A stretch of 64,000 nucleotides of DNA from Amycolatopsis marina (GCF_900111885.1 NZ_FOKG01000028.1:1-64000), one strand, 5' to 3'. Numbered from the stretch's first letter, positions 9,199 to 17,854 are shown. The notes: generated from the letters alone by a model not told the origin. Made by a program: numbers and translations.

Positions 9199-9684
9199 GT
9201 GGCGAGATGGACCGGTGAATGGCTCTCCGCACCCGCGGCTTCTCGGAGAATAGATGAATCCGAGCTCCCGCGCTGGCCCGGCGAGCGACTAGGGTTGCCC
9301 AAGGAAGGTGTCGGCTCCGCGGCAGGCGGTGGTCGCCGCTTCCTGGCCTTGGCGATAGACCTGGCCATGGCGTCCCTGCTGACCACCTTGTTCATTCGGC
9401 CCGACTTCAGCGACCCCGCAGTCATGCAGGGGTTCAACCTGTGGGCCGGTGCCGTGTGGGCCCTGATCACGATCGTGCCGGTCGCGTTCTTCGGCCTCAC
9501 CCCAGGGATGCTCGCGCTCGGCATCCGGGTGGGCAGGCTGGACGGCGCGTCCTCTGTCGGGCTGTGGCGTGCGGTGGTGCGGGGCGCACTGACGTTCCTG
9601 ATCATCCCCGCCGCAGTGCGCAATCCGGACGCCCGTGGCTGGCACGACCGGCTGACCGGCACGGTCGTGGTCCGCCTGCGCTGA
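9199..9684 (+). CDS. RDD-family membrane protein
   Basis: This 161-aa protein carries an RDD domain. The region GGGRRFLALAIDLAMASLL (residues ~38-58) contains the family Arg and Asp of the first TM. A second TM lies at ~80-105, and the ending ARGWHDRLTGTVVV is the typical RDD C terminus. The role of this family is generally poorly known. The start is GTG at 9199. It is divergent from glnA and convergent with the DUF4191 gene. Confidence 0.85.
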   Translation: MARWTGEWLSAPAASRRIDESELPRWPGERLGLPKEGVGSAAGGGRRFLALAIDLAMASLLTTLFIRPDFSDPAVMQGFNLWAGAVWALITIVPVAFFGLTPGMLALGIRVGRLDGASSVGLWRAVVRGALTFLIIPAAVRNPDARGWHDRLTGTVVVRLR

Positions 9685-9727
9685 GCACCGTCCCCGCGCA
9701 GGCGAGTCCTGACCCCGTTGTACGGAG

Positions 9728-10456
9728 TCAGCGGCGCCGGATCGTGCGCTGCACGTTGCGCATCTTGGCGCCCTGCGGCATCGGTCCCTTGGGCATCGCG
9801 GCCCCCCGAGTGCTCAGCGCGGCCAGCTTCGCCTCGAGCGCGTCGACCTGCGCGGGCTTGAGGTTGCGAGGGAGCTTCATCAGGTGTCGCTGCAGTTTGC
9901 GCAGCGGAACCTGGCCGTCCTCGTGCCCGATCACGACATCGTAGATCGGTGTCTCGCCGACCAGTCGTGCCACGCGCTTCTTCTCCTGCGCGAGCAGGCC
10001 CTTCACCCGGTGCGGCGCTCCCTCGGCCACGAGGATGACACCGGGACCACCGAGCACCCGGTGCACGGCGTCCAGTTGCGTGGTCGCGGCGACGGTCTGG
10101 GTCACCCTCCAGCGGCCCCGCAGATTGTCCAGCGCCCAGGCGGCGGCACCCGGCTGGCCGTCGGCCTTCGAGTAGACGGTTTTCTGCACGCGCCTGCCGA
10201 AGATGATCACGGCCGCGAGCACGCCGAGCATGATGCCCACAGGAAGCAGCGCCCACTCGATGCCCAGCAGCAGCCCGATGCCGAACACGGCAGCCGTGAC
10301 CACCAGCACCGCACCCAGCATCCAGGGGATGAGCGCCTTGTCTTCCTTGCGCTGCATCTTGAAGGCTTCGAAGATCTGCCCGCGCCTCGCCTTGCTGGCA
10401 GCGCGCTTCGCCTTCTTCGCTTCCTTCTTCGCAGCCTTGTCCTGCTTACCCGCCAT
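9728..10456 (-). CDS. DUF4191-family membrane protein
   Basis: This 242-aa protein has a highly basic N-terminal ~30 residues ([17 protein letters not shown]), two adjacent TM segments at about residues 52-72 and 77-95, and a cytoplasmic C-terminal domain with [11 protein letters not shown] and [16 protein letters not shown]. This matches the actinobacterial DUF4191 family, which has no established function. The ATG at 10456 is chosen because it precedes the basic segment; the frame stays open upstream only as antisense of uvrD2. It is divergent from uvrD2 with ~57 bp between them. Confidence 0.8.
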   Translation of the reverse strand: MAGKQDKAAKKEAKKAKRAASKARRGQIFEAFKMQRKEDKALIPWMLGAVLVVTAAVFGIGLLLGIEWALLPVGIMLGVLAAVIIFGRRVQKTVYSKADGQPGAAAWALDNLRGRWRVTQTVAATTQLDAVHRVLGGPGVILVAEGAPHRVKGLLAQEKKRVARLVGETPIYDVVIGHEDGQVPLRKLQRHLMKLPRNLKPAQVDALEAKLAALSTRGAAMPKGPMPQGAKMRNVQRTIRRR

Positions 10457-10513
10457 ACGGTCCAGGATACGGCCGGGTGGGCAAGCGGTGACCTGTCGGC
10501 CCCCTCTGCGAGG

Positions 10514-12637
10514 ATGCGGGCCGTGTCTTCCTTGGGTAGCGCTGCGTCCGAGACGTCTCTGACGTCGTCGAAAGCTCCCGCGAAGGCCGATGACCTGCTC
10601 GATGGTCTCGATCCTGAGCAGCGGGCCGCGGCCGTCGCGCCGCGGGGGCCGGTCTGCGTGCTGGCCGGCGCCGGCACGGGCAAGACCCGCACGATCACCC
10701 ACCGCATCGCGCACCTGGTTCGATCCGGGCACGTGGCGGCGGGGCAGGTGCTGGCGGTGACGTTCACCGCGCGGGCCGCGGGGGAGATGCGGTCGAGGCT
10801 GCGTGCGCTCGGCGTCGAAGGGGCACAGGCGCGGACCTTTCACGCCGCGGCGCTGCGTCAGCTGCGCTACTTCTGGCCACGCGTGGTCGGTGACCAGCAG
10901 TGGGATCTGCTCGAGGGCAAGTTGCGCATGGTCGGGCAGGCCGCCAACCGCGTCGGCGCGGGCACGGAGCCCGAGGTACTGCGCGATCTGGCCGGGGAGA
11001 TCGAGTGGGCCAAGGCCTCGCTGATCAGCCCCGAGGACTACCCGGCGGTGGCGAGCAGGTTGCAGCGGGACATCCCGGAATCCCCCGCGAGGGTCGCCGA
11101 GGTGTACCGGATGTACGAGCAGCTGAAGACCGCGGCGTCCCAGCTGGACTTCGACGACCTGCTGCTGCACACCACCGCTGCTCTGGAGGAGCACGGAACG
11201 GTGGCGAACGAGTTCCGGGACCGGTACCGCTGCTTCGTGGTCGACGAGTACCAGGACGTCACTCCGCTGCAGCAGCGACTGCTGGACGCCTGGGTCGGTG
11301 GCCGGGACGACCTGACGGTCGTGGGGGACGCGAACCAGACCATCTACTCCTTCGGCGGGGCGTCGCCGAAGCCGCTGCTCGAGTTCACCAGACGGTTTCC
11401 CGAGGCGGCCGTCGTGCGGTTGGAGCGGGACTACCGCTCGACTCCGCAGATCGTGGACCTGGCCAACCGGGTCATCGGCGCGGCGCGAGGCAGGCCGGCC
11501 GGATCCCGGCTACGGCTGATCGGTCAGCGCCCTGACGGGCCTGCGCCGCGGTTCGGCGAGTACGACGACGAGCCTGCCGAGGCCGCGGCCGCTGCCGCTC
11601 GGATCAGGGAACTCCTCGACTCCGGAGTGCCCGCCAGTGAGATCGCGATCCTCTACCGCGTCAACGCCCAGTCCGAGGCGTACGAACAGGCGCTCGCCGA
11701 GCTGGGCATCCCGTATCTCGTCCGGGGCGGGCAGCGCTTCTTCGATCGCCGCGAGGTGCGTCAGGCGGTGATCGCGTTGCGCCAGGCCGCGGCGAGTTCA
11801 CCGGAGGGTGAACTCGCCGATCTGGTCCGCAGGGTGCTCGCCGCGGTCGGCCTGACCGAGCAGCCGCCGCAGGGAGGGGCGGCCAAGGAGCGCTGGGACG
11901 CGCTGCTCGCGCTCGTCGAGTTGGCGGAGGAGCTCCAGCGCACGGTCGAGGGGGCCACCTTGCGCACCTATGTCGCCGAACTTGAACAGCGGGCGTCGGC
12001 ACAGCATCCGCCCACCGTGGAGGGCGTGACCCTGGCATCGCTGCACGCCGCGAAAGGCCTGGAGTGGGACGCGGTGTTCCTGGTGGGGCTCGCCGAGGGC
12101 ACCATGCCGATCCAGCACGCCGACGGCGACGAGCGTGCGGTCGAGGAGGAGCGCAGGCTGTTCTACGTCGGGGTGACCCGCGCACGGGAGCACCTCTCGC
12201 TCAGCTGGGCGCTGTCCCGGCATCCTGGTGGCCGGCGCAATCGCAGGCGTAGCCGGTTCCTGTATGGGCTGCTTCCCGAGGAGCATCCGGCGGCGCGGGT
12301 GGCGCGGCCGCAGCCGAAGTCCGCGGCCGGCAAGGCCAAGTGCCGGGTGTGTGGTGGCCCACTGATGGCGACGATGGAGATAAAGCTGGGCCGCTGCGGT
12401 TCATGTCCGTCCGATCTGGACGAGGAACTGCTGGCCAGGCTCAAGGACTGGCGCGTGGAGCGAGCCAGGGAGCTGAAGGTCCCCGCCTATGTTGTCTTCA
12501 CCGACGCGACACTCGTCGCGATCGCCGAGCAGCGCCCGGTGGATCACAGCGCACTCGTCGCGATCTCCGGCATCGGGGCGGGAAAACTCGACCGCTTCGG
12601 CGCCGAGGTCCTCGCCGTGGTGCGCGGAGCGAGCTGA
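10514..12637 (+). CDS. uvrD2: ATP-dependent DNA helicase of the UvrD2 type (SF1, with HRDC domain)
   Basis: This ~707-aa SF1A helicase has Walker A AGAGTGKT at residues 51-58, Walker B VDEYQDV near 245, [10 protein letters not shown] (motif III), the motif IV Arg in [17 protein letters not shown] (motif V) and VGVTRARE (motif VI). The C terminus has a four-Cys cluster (CRVCGG and CGSC, ~610-640) and an HRDC domain ending [13 protein letters not shown], the layout of mycobacterial UvrD2. GTG at 10523 is an alternative start. The next locus is whiB7, the same neighbour order as in mycobacteria. Confidence 0.93.
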   Translation: MRAVSSLGSAASETSLTSSKAPAKADDLLDGLDPEQRAAAVAPRGPVCVLAGAGTGKTRTITHRIAHLVRSGHVAAGQVLAVTFTARAAGEMRSRLRALGVEGAQARTFHAAALRQLRYFWPRVVGDQQWDLLEGKLRMVGQAANRVGAGTEPEVLRDLAGEIEWAKASLISPEDYPAVASRLQRDIPESPARVAEVYRMYEQLKTAASQLDFDDLLLHTTAALEEHGTVANEFRDRYRCFVVDEYQDVTPLQQRLLDAWVGGRDDLTVVGDANQTIYSFGGASPKPLLEFTRRFPEAAVVRLERDYRSTPQIVDLANRVIGAARGRPAGSRLRLIGQRPDGPAPRFGEYDDEPAEAAAAAARIRELLDSGVPASEIAILYRVNAQSEAYEQALAELGIPYLVRGGQRFFDRREVRQAVIALRQAAASSPEGELADLVRRVLAAVGLTEQPPQGGAAKERWDALLALVELAEELQRTVEGATLRTYVAELEQRASAQHPPTVEGVTLASLHAAKGLEWDAVFLVGLAEGTMPIQHADGDERAVEEERRLFYVGVTRAREHLSLSWALSRHPGGRRNRRRSRFLYGLLPEEHPAARVARPQPKSAAGKAKCRVCGGPLMATMEIKLGRCGSCPSDLDEELLARLKDWRVERARELKVPAYVVFTDATLVAIAEQRPVDHSALVAISGIGAGKLDRFGAEVLAVVRGAS

Positions 12638-12729
12638 GACGACTGTCGCGGTCGGTAGCCGGGCCGGCACGAGTTGCCAGGTATATCCCCTGTTCAGGGG
12701 TGTTTCCGGAGATCTTTGGAGATTTCTGG

Positions 12730-12767
12730 AAAATCGGTTGCCCCCGTACGCCGAAGAGCAATAGCCT
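12730..12767 (+). promoter_or_regulatory. WhiB7-type autoregulated promoter
   Basis: AAAAT at 12730-12734 lies exactly 3 bp upstream of a -35 TTGCCC (12738-12743), with a -10 TAGCCT at 12762-12767 (18-bp spacer). WhiB7 is known to activate promoters that have a short AT-rich element 3 bp before the -35, bound by its AT-hook. The arrangement here fits. Transcription would start ~12775, giving a leader of about 510 nt before whiB7. Confidence 0.7.
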
Positions 12768-12854
12768 GCATGTACTGGGTGGAAGCAACCACGCATGTTT
12801 CGCCGACGAGCACCATGGCGAGCCGTCCGGACAGCGTGAGGAGGTGGCAGCGAG

Positions 12855-13148
12855 ATGAAGATCTTCGAACTGATCGGCACTCCTGGCACCAGGCTGTCCT
12901 GCGCCGCCAACACGCGCTTGACCGCTCGCCGGGAGTCCGGCATGTCCTGGGGCACCCAGCCGTGGCATGAGATGAGCTCTCGCACCGCTCGTGTGCGTAA
13001 TGACCTCGTCCAGGCACTCGCTGGAGCCGACGCCAAGGCTGAGCGCATCTCCATCGCGCAGCGCCTCGCGTTCGTCCCGGTGACCGTCGATCTGCCGATC
13101 TACAAGCAGGTCTCTGCTCCGTCGTCTGCACATGAGCGAAGTCCCTGA
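12855..13148 (+). CDS. Upstream ORF in the whiB7 leader (97 aa)
   Basis: A 97-codon ORF starts at an ATG preceded by the strong ribosome site GAGGAGGTGG and has coding-like third-position GC. The product has no domain I recognise. It contains one Cys, two adjacent Trp regions (MSWGTQPWHEM) and a basic middle. It lies wholly inside the predicted whiB7 leader, between the WhiB7-type promoter and the attenuator hairpin. Its stop codon falls inside a 7-bp hairpin (13144-13160). whiB7 leaders in mycobacteria and Streptomyces use an upstream ORF to sense ribosome stalling; the role here is inferred from that. It could also be an independent small gene. Confidence 0.65.
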   Translation: MKIFELIGTPGTRLSCAANTRLTARRESGMSWGTQPWHEMSSRTARVRNDLVQALAGADAKAERISIAQRLAFVPVTVDLPIYKQVSAPSSAHERSP

Positions 13149-13161
13149 CGCTCCGTCAGGA

Positions 13162-13232
13162 GAACAGGCTCACAAAGGCCGCGGAACCGTAGACCGGATC
13201 CGCGGCCTTTGTGCTGTTCAGACCACCTTTTT
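13162..13232 (+). promoter_or_regulatory. Attenuator hairpin in the whiB7 leader
   Basis: CACAAAGGCCGCGG (13171-13184) pairs perfectly with CCGCGGCCTTTGTG (13200-13213). The stem extends further through GAACAG (13162-13167) with CTGTTC (13214-13219) across a 3-nt bulge. A TTTTT run follows at 13228-13232. It lies between the upstream ORF and the whiB7 ribosome site, so termination here would switch off whiB7 unless upstream translation or stalling reshapes the leader. Confidence 0.75.
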
Positions 13233-13286
13233 GTCCAGCCGGCCTCGTCAGTCAGCAGTACAAACACGACACAAAGGAGAACGAGA

Positions 13287-13661
13287 ATGTCTTCGGCAAT
13301 CGCCTTCGCGTCAGAGAAGGCGTTATCCGACGAACTCGTCGACCATGGCATTGGGGACCTGCTCGACACGGTGTCCTCGCCCGACCTGGACCTGCCCTGC
13401 CGTTCGGGTGACGCGGACCTGTGGTTCGCCGAATCTCCCGCAGAACTGGAGCGGGCCAAGGGTTTCTGCGCCGACTGCCCGGTACGGGCAGCCTGCCTGG
13501 CAGGTGCTCTCGCACGGCGTGAGCCCTGGGGCGTATGGGGTGGCGAGATTTTCGAGCGCGGCGCCGTCGTCGCGCGGAAGAGGCCGCGGGGGCGGCCTCG
13601 CAAGAACGCCGTTGTCGAGCACAAGCCGGCAGCTGATCGCAACAGGAGCGTTGCGGCATGA
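13287..13661 (+). CDS. whiB7: WhiB7 transcriptional regulator
   Basis: This 124-aa WhiB-family iron-sulfur protein has four cluster Cys in LPCRSG, GFCADC and AAC, followed by the sigma-factor-binding turn GVWGGEIFERG (the family G[VI]WGG), and a C-terminal AT-hook KRPRGRPRKN. The AT-hook distinguishes WhiB7 from other WhiB paralogues. WhiB7 binds the primary sigma factor region 4 and turns on intrinsic antibiotic-resistance genes. The start ATG at 13287 follows AAAGGAGAACGAG; the frame is open to 13209 but without a ribosome site. The stop overlaps the ATG of a 31-aa ORF. Confidence 0.95.
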   Translation: MSSAIAFASEKALSDELVDHGIGDLLDTVSSPDLDLPCRSGDADLWFAESPAELERAKGFCADCPVRAACLAGALARREPWGVWGGEIFERGAVVARKRPRGRPRKNAVVEHKPAADRNRSVAA

Positions 13662-13753
13662 GCAAACCTATGCAGCGCGCGATGAAGGTAACAAGCGGTG
13701 AGGGGCGAATGCCTTGCACGCCGAACGAAGTGAGGCAGGTCGAGACGGCATGA
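13658..13753 (+). CDS. 31-aa ORF coupled to whiB7, truncated copy of the next ORF
   Basis: The ATG overlaps the whiB7 stop (ATGA at 13658), and its own stop overlaps the ATG of the next ORF (ATGA at 13750), so translation can pass through all three. The peptide contains RMPCTPNEV, which lines up with RMPSTPNDA in the 88-aa product that follows, preceded in both by QR and M. The DNA around GAATGCCTTGCACGCCGAAC is also similar. It looks like a shortened duplicate. It may be non-functional other than as a coupling ORF. Confidence 0.5.
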   Translation: MSKPMQRAMKVTSGEGRMPCTPNEVRQVETA

Positions 13754-14016
13754 GCACGAGCATCAGCACCTCGAAACAGCGCACGTTGATGGCAGGCAGC
13801 GCTGCGGAGCGGATGCCGAGCACACCGAACGACGCTCCGAAGAACGTCAAGGAGATCCTGGAAATGTTGATGTACGAAGAACTGGCCAGAGCCCGAATAC
13901 GCGATCTCGAGGAAGCCCTGGGTGGCCATCTCAACCCTACCCAGGGTGTGCGGCGGTTCGGCCGATGGCAGGGACGAAAGCCACGGCGCAACAGGGCTTC
14001 GGCCCGATCCTCCTAG
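13750..14016 (+). CDS. Hypothetical 88-aa protein downstream of whiB7
   Basis: This small protein has a disordered N terminus (MSTSISTSKQR), a predicted helix EILEMLMYEELARARIRDLEEAL, and a basic tail (GRWQGRKPRRNRASARS). The stop codon of the preceding 31-aa ORF overlaps its ATG. Similar helix-plus-basic-tail small proteins occur in other actinobacteria as far as I recall, but no function is known to me. A hairpin terminator follows, so whiB7, the 31-aa ORF and this gene form one transcript, suggesting induction together with WhiB7. Confidence 0.6.
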   Translation: MSTSISTSKQRTLMAGSAAERMPSTPNDAPKNVKEILEMLMYEELARARIRDLEEALGGHLNPTQGVRRFGRWQGRKPRRNRASARSS

Positions 14017-14058
14017 AAAAACGCCTAAGCGGGCGGCTTTTCGCGGTCGAATAGCGGG

Positions 14059-14100
14059 AGCGGGACGGGTGCCGGTGCGACCGGCGCTCGTCCCGCTCTT
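14059..14100 (+). terminator. Terminator after the whiB7 transcript
   Basis: AGCGGGACG (14059-14067) pairs with CGTCCCGCT (14089-14097), with an inner GCCGGT/ACCGGC stem, followed by CTTCTC. It separates the whiB7 unit from the methyltransferase gene. Confidence 0.65.
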
Positions 14101-14121
14101 CTCACGTTCGTTCGTGTTTAG

Positions 14122-15045
14122 ATGGCGGTCATGTCCGCGCATACCCACGACGACTTGAACTGGGCGGCCAAGCTGCCCTCGATGCGCCGGGCGGACGCCC
14201 TGTTCGAAAAGGCCCTTCGGGATGTGGCCGAACGACTCGTCCGCGACCTCCCCGCACAGGCCACAGTGGTCGACGTCGGATGCGGTTCCGGCGGCATGAG
14301 CAGGGCGCTGGCTTCTGCCCTCGCCTGTCGAGGAGGGGGCACCCTCGTGCTCCTTGACGCTGTCGCGGAACTGCTACACGCGGCGTCCGAGGCCGCCCGC
14401 AGCGCTTCCGACGCCACCGTGGCTGACGCCGATTCGGTGGACGCACCGGTTGTCGCTCCCGTGCGGGTGCGTACGGTCCTCGCCGATGCCGGGCGCTCCG
14501 ACCTACCGGCTCTGCTGCCGGAAGCCGATCTGGTCTGGGCGTCCTCGGTGGTGCATCACCTCCCCGATCAGCAGAAAGCGGTGGGCAGTCTGGCGGCTGC
14601 GCTACGCCATGGCGGCCTGCTCGCGGTCGCCGAAGGCGGGTTGGCGGCACGGTGCCTGCCGTGGGACCTGGGAGTGGGCGAGCCGGGCCTGGAAGCCCGG
14701 CTGATATCCGTACGCGAAGCCTGGTTCGGTGAGCTGCGCGCGGGCATGAAAGACGTCGTCCGAATGCCCTACGGCTGGGGTGCGGCTCTGGGCAAGGCCG
14801 GGCTTTCCGGGATCAGCTCCTTCAGTTATCTCGTGGATCACCCGGCCCCGGCTGCGCAACTGGTCTCGGACTTCGCAGTGGAGCGAGTCACCTGGCTGGC
14901 CGAGACTGCTGGGGACAAGCTCACGGCTGGCGACCACGCGGCCGTGCAGTCGCTGGTCGATCCGAACAGCGCGGACTATCTCGGCCACCGGGCCGACGTC
15001 CACCTGCTCTCCGCCTCGACTGTCCACTGTGGGTGGCGCCGGTGA
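14122..15045 (+). CDS. SAM-dependent methyltransferase, class I
   Basis: This 307-aa protein has a Rossmann methyltransferase core: motif I VVDVGCGSGG at residues ~48-57, LVLLDAV (motif II acidic end) and LVWASSVVHHLPDQ (motif IV region). The residues after ~190 form a family-specific C-terminal part. The substrate is not evident. The start is ATG at 14122, with ATG 14131 as an alternative. The stop overlaps the start of a Cys-rich small ORF (GTGA at 15042), indicating translational coupling. Confidence 0.8.
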   Translation: MAVMSAHTHDDLNWAAKLPSMRRADALFEKALRDVAERLVRDLPAQATVVDVGCGSGGMSRALASALACRGGGTLVLLDAVAELLHAASEAARSASDATVADADSVDAPVVAPVRVRTVLADAGRSDLPALLPEADLVWASSVVHHLPDQQKAVGSLAAALRHGGLLAVAEGGLAARCLPWDLGVGEPGLEARLISVREAWFGELRAGMKDVVRMPYGWGAALGKAGLSGISSFSYLVDHPAPAAQLVSDFAVERVTWLAETAGDKLTAGDHAAVQSLVDPNSADYLGHRADVHLLSASTVHCGWRR

Positions 15046-15230
15046 CCGGAGACGGAGTGGTGAGTTGCGCCCGCTGTGGCCGACTGCGGGATCCGGACGG
15101 GGATCCGGCGCGGAATCTGGCTTGGGCAGCCGAGTGGGACCACGGCGTGCTCCGTTGGCTCTGCCCGGACTGTGCACGGGCGCACGTGCGCGATATCGAA
15201 GGGAAGCTGCCCACCGAGTACTGGGGCTGA
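15042..15230 (+). CDS. Small zinc-ribbon-like protein
   Basis: This 62-aa product from GTG 15042 overlaps the methyltransferase stop by four bases. It has two Cys pairs, CARC near the N terminus and CPDC around residue 41, spaced like a zinc ribbon, with DPAR and a Trp-rich middle. It could bind nucleic acid or act as a partner of the coupled methyltransferase; that is inference. GTG 15033 is an alternative start. I do not recognise a named family. Confidence 0.65.
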   Translation: MTGDGVVSCARCGRLRDPDGDPARNLAWAAEWDHGVLRWLCPDCARAHVRDIEGKLPTEYWG

Positions 15231-15423
15231 TCCTGATCCGGCTGGCGCCCTCACAGCAAGATTGCTCGGCGACAGCGAACAACCCGCCGGTGTCTTCACC
15301 GAGTGCCTTGAACCGCGCGAGAGCGGCCGAGATGCCATAACGCACGACCTTCACCTGCTGCGATCTGGAACGGTGAGGCGAGGACCGAACGGCGCCTTGC
15401 CCGGCGAGATCAGGGTTGGCGGC

Positions 15424-16392
15424 CTAGTGTCCCGGCACCGCTCTCGTGGTCTCGACCTTGGGGCGAGGGCACAACGCCGCATGGCGAAACGCGCGGACGA
15501 GTTCCCGAATGACCTCCTGTCTGTCGTGGTACAGCCGATCGGCGGGGGTGCGGACCAGCACGACGCCCGCGGCGGTCAGTGCGAGGCGGACCATCCGTCC
15601 CTGGCCTGAGTTCTCCTCGTAGCGCGGGCTGAACTGCCAGCCCAGACCGGCCTCGTCCCACCAGGCGTCGACGGTTCCGATCGGTTTTCCCCTGCGGTCG
15701 CGTACGGTGACGTCCCACTGCGGCGGGGGCAGGGGAGCCTCGGCGCTCACGCGCCTCGCGACACCGAGCAGGAATGTGTCCCAGCCCCCGGTCAACTTCC
15801 GTAGCTCGGCGCGAACGGCGGAACTTCCCCGCTGATTGCCCGATGCCAGTTCGGCGTGCAGCTGGCGGGGCGTGCACAACCCTTCGTAGACAGGGACGGT
15901 GAGCAGGTCGCGCAGCCGTTCCGGGTCGTGCTCCCTGCGCGCGGCGTCGATCGCGGCGCGGGTGACCGGCGCGCAGGGCAACTCTTCGACGAACACCGGA
16001 TCGGGTACTCGTGCGGTCCGTTCGACGAGGACGAACTCCGGTGGCCGTATCCGTCTGCCCGCGGGGATGAGAATGTGCACGGTTCGCGGCGGAGGCAGGC
16101 TCGCGCCCTGGGCGCGCAGGGCGTCGATACCGGTGATGGCGACATTCCTGCCCAGCCCCGCCACGGCAGCGCTCAACAACTGGTGTCGCGTCGGTTCGCC
16201 GAGGCCGAGCAGGACAACCCCAAGGGAGAGCCGGCGCCATGGCCCGCCGGGCCTGCACCGGGAGGCGATCGTCTTGATGGACATCCCGGAGGCTTTGAGC
16301 TGGGCGACCGTGGCGATGCCGTGGCGGAGGTGGAGCAGGCCGGAACCGGCACAGGTGGTGTCGCTGCAGGCCGCGAGAGCTGAACTGGTCAT
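15424..16392 (-). CDS. AbiEi-like HTH protein with C-terminal endonuclease-like domain
   Basis: This 322-aa protein has an N-terminal segment LRHGIATVAQLKASGMS, then the Arg-rich RCRPGGPWRRLSLGV that resembles the AbiEi antitoxin-type winged helix of orphan actinobacterial proteins. The C terminus (GTVDAWWDEAGLGWQFSPRYEEN ... REVIRELVRAF) resembles the DUF559/Vsr-like fold often attached to it. No toxin gene (AbiEii-like nucleotidyltransferase) is adjacent, so an active type IV toxin-antitoxin pair is unlikely. The start is ATG at 16392. It may be a DNA-binding regulator. Confidence 0.6.
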   Translation of the reverse strand: MTSSALAACSDTTCAGSGLLHLRHGIATVAQLKASGMSIKTIASRCRPGGPWRRLSLGVVLLGLGEPTRHQLLSAAVAGLGRNVAITGIDALRAQGASLPPPRTVHILIPAGRRIRPPEFVLVERTARVPDPVFVEELPCAPVTRAAIDAARREHDPERLRDLLTVPVYEGLCTPRQLHAELASGNQRGSSAVRAELRKLTGGWDTFLLGVARRVSAEAPLPPPQWDVTVRDRRGKPIGTVDAWWDEAGLGWQFSPRYEENSGQGRMVRLALTAAGVVLVRTPADRLYHDRQEVIRELVRAFRHAALCPRPKVETTRAVPGH

Positions 16393-16442
16393 GTTCCGAG
16401 CGTGCCGCAGCCGATGTGGATCCGGAACGGGAAATCACGGCC

Positions 16443-16451
16443 TGTGGACAA
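16443..16451 (-). promoter_or_regulatory. Perfect actinobacterial DnaA box
   Basis: TGTGGACAA on the plus strand is the complement of TTGTCCACA, the preferred DnaA box of Streptomyces and relatives. It lies in the 112-bp gap upstream of the AbiEi-like gene. A nine-base match can arise by chance; it gains weight from the inverted pair at 19037-19066. Confidence 0.45.
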
Positions 16452-16504
16452 ATGGCGGGTGCGAGCGGAACCCGTGCGCCACGAGAGGGCTCACCTGTGG
16501 ACTG

Positions 16505-17854
16505 TCACCCTGCGGCGAACCCTGGCTGCCAGTGCTCCACGATGGCACGCAATTCGAGTTCGGCGTCCAACTGGCACAGGATGCCGACTGCACCCGCGGT
16601 CACCCGGTGGATCAGCAGCCAGTTGGGCGGCAGATTGAGCGACCGGCCCGTGCGGAAGTCCTGCCCACGGGTGTCTCCCATCCGGAGGGCCTGCTGCTGC
16701 GCCCAACGCCGGGTGAAATGGAATCGCTCGCGGGTCAACGGGGCCACCAGCGGCGCGAGGTAGGCCTGGACATCCTCGGCGTCGAGTACCGTGCCCGGCC
16801 GGACGAAACCTTCGTCTCGCAGGGCATCCAGCAGTTCGGTCGACCTGCCCTCGAGTGCGAGGCGCATGATCGCGCCGAGCTGCGGTGGTGCACCCTCCGG
16901 CAGGCGGGCGACCGCCCCGAAGTCGATCACACACAGCCTGCCGTCCTCGAGCAGCATGAAGTTGCCGGGGTGCGGGTCGGAGTGAAGGAGCCGCGCGCGG
17001 GCGGGGGACGAGTAGTGGAACTCGGCGAGCAGGTGGCCCGCCCGGTCGCGCTGCTCGGTGGTCCCGTCGGCGATGATCTTCGCGAACGGCGTGCCGGTGA
17101 CCCACTCGGTGACGATGACCCTGGGCGCGCTGGCCACCACGGGAGGTATCAGCACCTGGTCGTCCCCGGCGAAGGCCGCCGCGAACTCGCGCTGGTTGTC
17201 CGCTTCGGCGCGGTAGTCCAGCTCTTCGTCCATACGGTCGGCCAGTTCGGCGAGCAGCGGTTTGACCTCGGTGCCCGGGGCCAGTGCCTGGAACAGGCGG
17301 GCGAAGCGCTGCAGTTGCCGCAGATCACTGCGCAGCGCCTCGTCTGCGCCGGGGTACTGCACCTTGACCGCGACCTCGCGACCGTCGTGCCAGACGGCGT
17401 GGTGCACCTGGCCGATACTGGCCGCGGCGGCGGGTACGTCGCTGAACTCGGCGAACCGCTGCCGCCATCCGCGGCCGAGTTGCTCGGCCAGCACGCGATG
17501 GGTCTGCCGGGCCGACATCGGCGGGGCCGCGGCCTGCAGCTTCGTCAGTGCCTCCCGGTACGGCTCGGCCATCTCGTCCGGTACTGCGGCCTCGAACACG
17601 CTCAGCGCCTGGCCGAACTTCATCGCGCCGCCCTTGAGGGTGCCGAGCACCTCGAACAGTTGCTCCGCGGCCTTCGCGGACAGTGCTGCGTTGACCTCCT
17701 CGGCGCTCTGGCCGGTCAAGCGCTTGCCCCAGCCGCCGACGGCACGGCCCGCGATGCCAAGCGGAAGGCTCGCGAGTTTGGCGGTGCGCACCGCCGCCCT
17801 GCGCGGCATCGCGGCGTCGGGACGGTCATCGGTCGAGTCGAGGGATTCGGTCAC
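16505..17854 (-). CDS. ABC1/AarF/UbiB-family atypical kinase
   Basis: This 449-aa protein belongs to the ABC1 (ADCK/UbiB) family of atypical protein-kinase-like ATPases. It has the N-terminal KxGQ-type helix (GGAMKFGQALSVFE), the Ala-rich loop AAASIGQVHHA, the ATP-site Lys in REVAVKVQYPG, HSDPHPGNF (catalytic loop) and VIDFGAV (metal-binding DFG). Relatives act in quinone metabolism or lipid trafficking; the actinobacterial member next to whiB7 is uncharacterised as far as I know. GTG at 17854 is used because upstream sequence is antisense to other genes. It probably forms an operon with the E1-like gene 49 bp upstream. Confidence 0.9.
   Translation of the reverse strand: MTESLDSTDDRPDAAMPRRAAVRTAKLASLPLGIAGRAVGGWGKRLTGQSAEEVNAALSAKAAEQLFEVLGTLKGGAMKFGQALSVFEAAVPDEMAEPYREALTKLQAAAPPMSARQTHRVLAEQLGRGWRQRFAEFSDVPAAAASIGQVHHAVWHDGREVAVKVQYPGADEALRSDLRQLQRFARLFQALAPGTEVKPLLAELADRMDEELDYRAEADNQREFAAAFAGDDQVLIPPVVASAPRVIVTEWVTGTPFAKIIADGTTEQRDRAGHLLAEFHYSSPARARLLHSDPHPGNFMLLEDGRLCVIDFGAVARLPEGAPPQLGAIMRLALEGRSTELLDALRDEGFVRPGTVLDAEDVQAYLAPLVAPLTRERFHFTRRWAQQQALRMGDTRGQDFRTGRSLNLPPNWLLIHRVTAGAVGILCQLDAELELRAIVEHWQPGFAAG

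Noticed and set aside
9884-10513. Possible N-terminal extension of uvrD2
   Set aside because: This part is antisense to the DUF4191 gene and has no helicase similarity; the family start fits 10514 or 10523.
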